Below are positions 61,871-64,000 of a stretch of 64,000 bases of DNA, in pieces. Each line of letters starts with the position of its first letter. Position 1 is the first letter of the stretch. Made by a program: the position numbers and the translations under genes. The notes under the pieces are model-generated. The model made no database searches and was not told the DNA's origin. It saw nothing but the letters and a program-made list of their open reading frames with translations. Source of the stretch: Armatimonadota bacterium (GTDB lineage: Bacteria > Armatimonadota > Fimbriimonadia > Fimbriimonadales > Fimbriimonadaceae); the NCBI GenBank assembly GCA_020438215.1, contig JAGQUX010000003.1, positions 42,228 to 106,227 of the forward strand, written 5' to 3'.

Positions 61871-62899
61871 CTAGAACAACCCCGACCGAGAAACGCTCCA
61901 CATCGTCGGATTGTCTTTCAAATGAGCAAGCATCCGATGATATTCGTGCATATCAATCTCATACGCACCAAGCGAATGAGTGTGGTCGTTGATGATCTGC
62001 GCATCAAACATCTGGAACCCGAGCTCGCGGCAATGATTCACCAGGTGATACAGTGCCACCTTCCCCATATCCGTCACACGAGTGAACATACTCTCCCCGC
62101 TGAAGACCTGCCCCACCGCTAGTCCGTAAACTCCCCCAGCGAGTTCGCCATCCACCCAGACTTCGCAGGAATGCCCCCAACCATCGGCGTGAGCCTCGCA
62201 ATAAACCTGAATGATGTCCTCATTGATCCAGGTCAAATAGCGATCTGCACAACCCCGGATGACCTGCTCAAATGCTTGATCATAAGTGACAGTGTATTTC
62301 GCCTTCCGAATCGTCTTCTTGAGACTCTTACTAACGGTGATTCCCTTGATCGGAACCAATGCCCGCATGTAAGAATAGTAAAAGGAAACGGTGCCAAACT
62401 CGTTCGCCATCGGATAGCAGTGACCAACACTCTTTGCCAGTGTCGGGAGATCAAACTGAACGAGTTTTTCTCCAGCACGAGCCTTCAAATCAAATTCAGT
62501 CGGTTCCAGCGGTTCGCAGTATTGTCGCTTGAACCTCTTGGCATTCCCCACATGCCGATCAATGACTTGCCGGACAGAACTCTCTGCTTCCAGCGGAACT
62601 CTCAGGCTCGAAAGTACACGATCTTCAACATAAAGATTGACCAAATGCTGCCGATCTAACCATGCACTCACTGACATTGTGAGTTCCTGTGAACTGTAAA
62701 AAATCTGCACAAAGTCTTTAACATCATTCACCGTCTCAAGCACAATCGGTGGTGCATAGCCAAAACTAATCGAAGTATCTTGATCAAACCAGCGCCCTGT
62801 CCTGGGGAGCAATTCAGCCAGCAAATCGGCATAGTAGCGCATCGCGCAAATCATGCCGCGCCCATCCCTTTCAAAATTAAGAACGTATTCGATATACAC
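61871..62899 (-). CDS. aat: Leucyl/phenylalanyl-tRNA-protein transferase-like protein
   Basis: A 342-residue GNAT-fold enzyme of the Aat (L/F-transferase) group. The core is ADRYLTWINEDIIQVYCEAHADGWGHSCEVWVDGELAGGVYGLAVGQVFSGESMFTRV followed by QIINDHTHSLGAYEI. Aat moves Leu or Phe from tRNA to N-terminal Lys or Arg of proteins, marking them for ClpAP (N-degron). At 342 residues it is longer than the usual 230; the additional N-terminal 130 residues (ERDGRGMICAMRYYADLLAELL...) are not part of the family core. The first start gives MYIEYVLNF; MICAMRYY is an alternative. Confidence 0.85.
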   Translation of the reverse strand: MYIEYVLNFERDGRGMICAMRYYADLLAELLPRTGRWFDQDTSISFGYAPPIVLETVNDVKDFVQIFYSSQELTMSVSAWLDRQHLVNLYVEDRVLSSLRVPLEAESSVRQVIDRHVGNAKRFKRQYCEPLEPTEFDLKARAGEKLVQFDLPTLAKSVGHCYPMANEFGTVSFYYSYMRALVPIKGITVSKSLKKTIRKAKYTVTYDQAFEQVIRGCADRYLTWINEDIIQVYCEAHADGWGHSCEVWVDGELAGGVYGLAVGQVFSGESMFTRVTDMGKVALYHLVNHCRELGFQMFDAQIINDHTHSLGAYEIDMHEYHRMLAHLKDNPTMWSVSRSGLF

Positions 62900-62986
62900 C
62901 GTCCAAATTGTCCCACAAAAAATGCAGACTCCCCTTGCATTCCCAACTCCGATCCAGCCAATATAGTAGACAGAAGGTCACATAAT

Positions 62987-63406
62987 ATGACAACCCAAGA
63001 ATTCGTTCAAGAGCAAGTCGCCATCGTCGGGAAACAGGTTCAGGCTGTGTTCCGCAATATGCCCGCCGATAAGTGGGATGAGCAGGCCACCCCGCAATCC
63101 ATGTCTTCACGCGACACCCTGCACCACCTCGCGGAGTGTTGCCAGGCGTTCCTCACCAGCGCAGAAGGCGGTGAGCACGACTGGGGTAGCTGGAGCGTCG
63201 AAGATACTTCCTCCGACAACCTGATGAAAGTGTATGTTGATCTGCGTGACAAGTGCATTGCCAAGGTCGGGGAAAGCGAAGACCCAGGCATCATGAAGCT
63301 GGCAGGAGATTTTCTCTCCATCCACGAGGCGTATCACGTTGGTCAGATGGTGACCCTGCGCCTGATGATTGGCGGCGACTTCGATCCGTATTCCATCTAT
63401 TCCTAA
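62987..63406 (+). CDS. DinB-family protein
   Basis: A 139-residue four-helix protein of the DinB/DfrB-like superfamily. The three conserved His are in DTLHHLAEC and IHEAYHVGQM. The ATG at 62987 has AGAAGG 10 bases upstream; the long in-frame extension to 62780 lies inside aat and is rejected. The family includes metal-dependent thiol transferases and many proteins of unknown role. Confidence 0.85.
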   Translation: MTTQEFVQEQVAIVGKQVQAVFRNMPADKWDEQATPQSMSSRDTLHHLAECCQAFLTSAEGGEHDWGSWSVEDTSSDNLMKVYVDLRDKCIAKVGESEDPGIMKLAGDFLSIHEAYHVGQMVTLRLMIGGDFDPYSIYS

Positions 63407-63485
63407 GACAATTGTCTCTCTCATTTGAGAGGAAGTGTCATCCCCGCCCGGGAACTGATCCTAAGTGAGTGTCGGTATCGTGATC

Positions 63486-64000
63486 ATGATGCTGGCACTC
63501 ACTTTGCTTTTGCTGACGGGGACAACCGAGATGACTCAGAATTTAACGCCCCAAACCAAACCTGCAGTGGATGGGAGCCACGACCTCGATTTCTGGCTGG
63601 GAACGTGGACAGCCGATTCCACCCAATACACACCCGGCCAGCCGGATCAGAAGCCGACGTTCAATAAGAACTATGTGGCCAACACCATCACCCGCTCTAT
63701 GAAGGATCAGGTGATCCACGAAAGGTTTGATGGCAAAACCATGAACTTCAATGGCGAATCGTGGTCGGTGTACAACAAGCAAACGGGTCAATGGCAACAA
63801 ACCTGGGTGGATGATTCCGGCGGATACATCCCGCTCACCGGGGGGAAGATTGGCAAAGACTTCATCCTGACCACGCTGAACGGCAAATCCCGGATGCGTT
63901 TCCACAACATCACCAAGGATTCGTTCGACTGGATGTGGGAAGGCCAAGCCAAAGATGGCAGCGGCAAATGGGTTCCGCTCTGGCTACTGAACTACAAACG
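63486..64000 (+). CDS. DUF1579-like exported protein, 3'-truncated
   Basis: The reading frame from ATG 63486 is open to the window end (171 codons). A short signal (MMLALTLLLLTGTT) leads to the family opening GSHDLDFWLGTWTADST, then FNGESWSVYNKQTGQWQQTWVDDSGGYIPLTGGK. The final residues visible are WEGQAKDGSGKWVPLWLLNYK. This is the DUF1579/lipocalin-like pattern; the gene continues past the window. A GTG at 63465 in the same frame is possible. Confidence 0.8.
   Translation, partial: MMLALTLLLLTGTTEMTQNLTPQTKPAVDGSHDLDFWLGTWTADSTQYTPGQPDQKPTFNKNYVANTITRSMKDQVIHERFDGKTMNFNGESWSVYNKQTGQWQQTWVDDSGGYIPLTGGKIGKDFILTTLNGKSRMRFHNITKDSFDWMWEGQAKDGSGKWVPLWLLNYK

Noticed and set aside
1..64000. CRISPR array accompanying the TPR-CHAT gene
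   Set aside because: No regularly spaced repeats or Cas genes were seen; the CHAT operon stands alone in this window.

Overview
The window reads as chromosomal DNA from a free-living diderm bacterium of roughly 50% GC. KdsB (a Kdo/LPS enzyme), a LolA-like protein, a beta-barrel-like protein, PEP-CTERM proteins, a type IV pilin-like protein of the DUF1559 kind and a Pup-ligase (PafA/Dop) gene occur together. That mix fits Armatimonadota (Fimbriimonas-like) best, but this is an inference from gene content, not a phylogeny. Genes are tightly packed. Many neighbours share four-base ATGA stop/start overlaps, and several convergent pairs touch or overlap at their 3' ends. There is no rRNA, CRISPR array, transposase, integrase or phage gene. 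One tRNA (Thr, anticodon CGU) is present.

Layout. 1-8.6 kb: a 5'-truncated DUF1501 gene, asd, an AraC-type regulator, trpB, a sugar kinase plus sugar nucleotidyltransferase pair, a small CxxC protein, a PEP-CTERM protein and an unknown membrane protein. 8.7-14.2 kb: tRNA-Thr, then a minus-strand operon of ECF sigma factor, anti-sigma-like protein, TPR-CHAT caspase-like protease and secreted subtilisin-like protease, with a divergent small exported protein at its head. 14.3-24.7 kb: HPPD, two tandem NlpC/P60-like proteins, a Gfo/Idh/MocA oxidoreductase with an EamA transporter, an ABC-F ATPase, and a metallophosphoesterase with a beta-helix/PA14 protein. 24.7-33.7 kb: two more ECF sigma factors (one with a FecR-like partner), DUF4446, signal peptidase I, Nudix, ispH, pafA, hrcA and an AT-rich unknown gene bounded by direct repeats. 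33.7-41.1 kb: LolA-like protein, a DUF4129/DUF4350 membrane cluster, a polytopic GT-C-like protein and a VanW protein. 41.2-47.6 kb: ilvE, a McsA-like zinc protein, a DUF4397 lipoprotein, ECF sigma and partner followed by dnaN, a second Gfo/Idh/MocA, and glyA. 47.6-64 kb: ggt, a sulfatase, a PEP-CTERM metzincin protease, a sugar isomerase-like protein, a pilin-like protein, a large BNR-propeller protein, envelope proteins, kdsB, dapA, aat, DinB and a 3'-truncated DUF1579-like gene.

How the parts work together. Housekeeping metabolism (asd and dapA for lysine/DAP, trpB, ilvE, glyA, ispH, kdsB) is interspersed with envelope and secretion functions. Four ECF sigma factors, three of them with adjacent candidate regulators, point to heavy use of envelope-stress-type signalling. 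The most notable unit is the sigma / anti-sigma-like / TPR-CHAT / subtilase operon, which looks like a protease-controlled transcription switch. The second notable spot is the repeat-flanked unknown gene fused to the end of hrcA.
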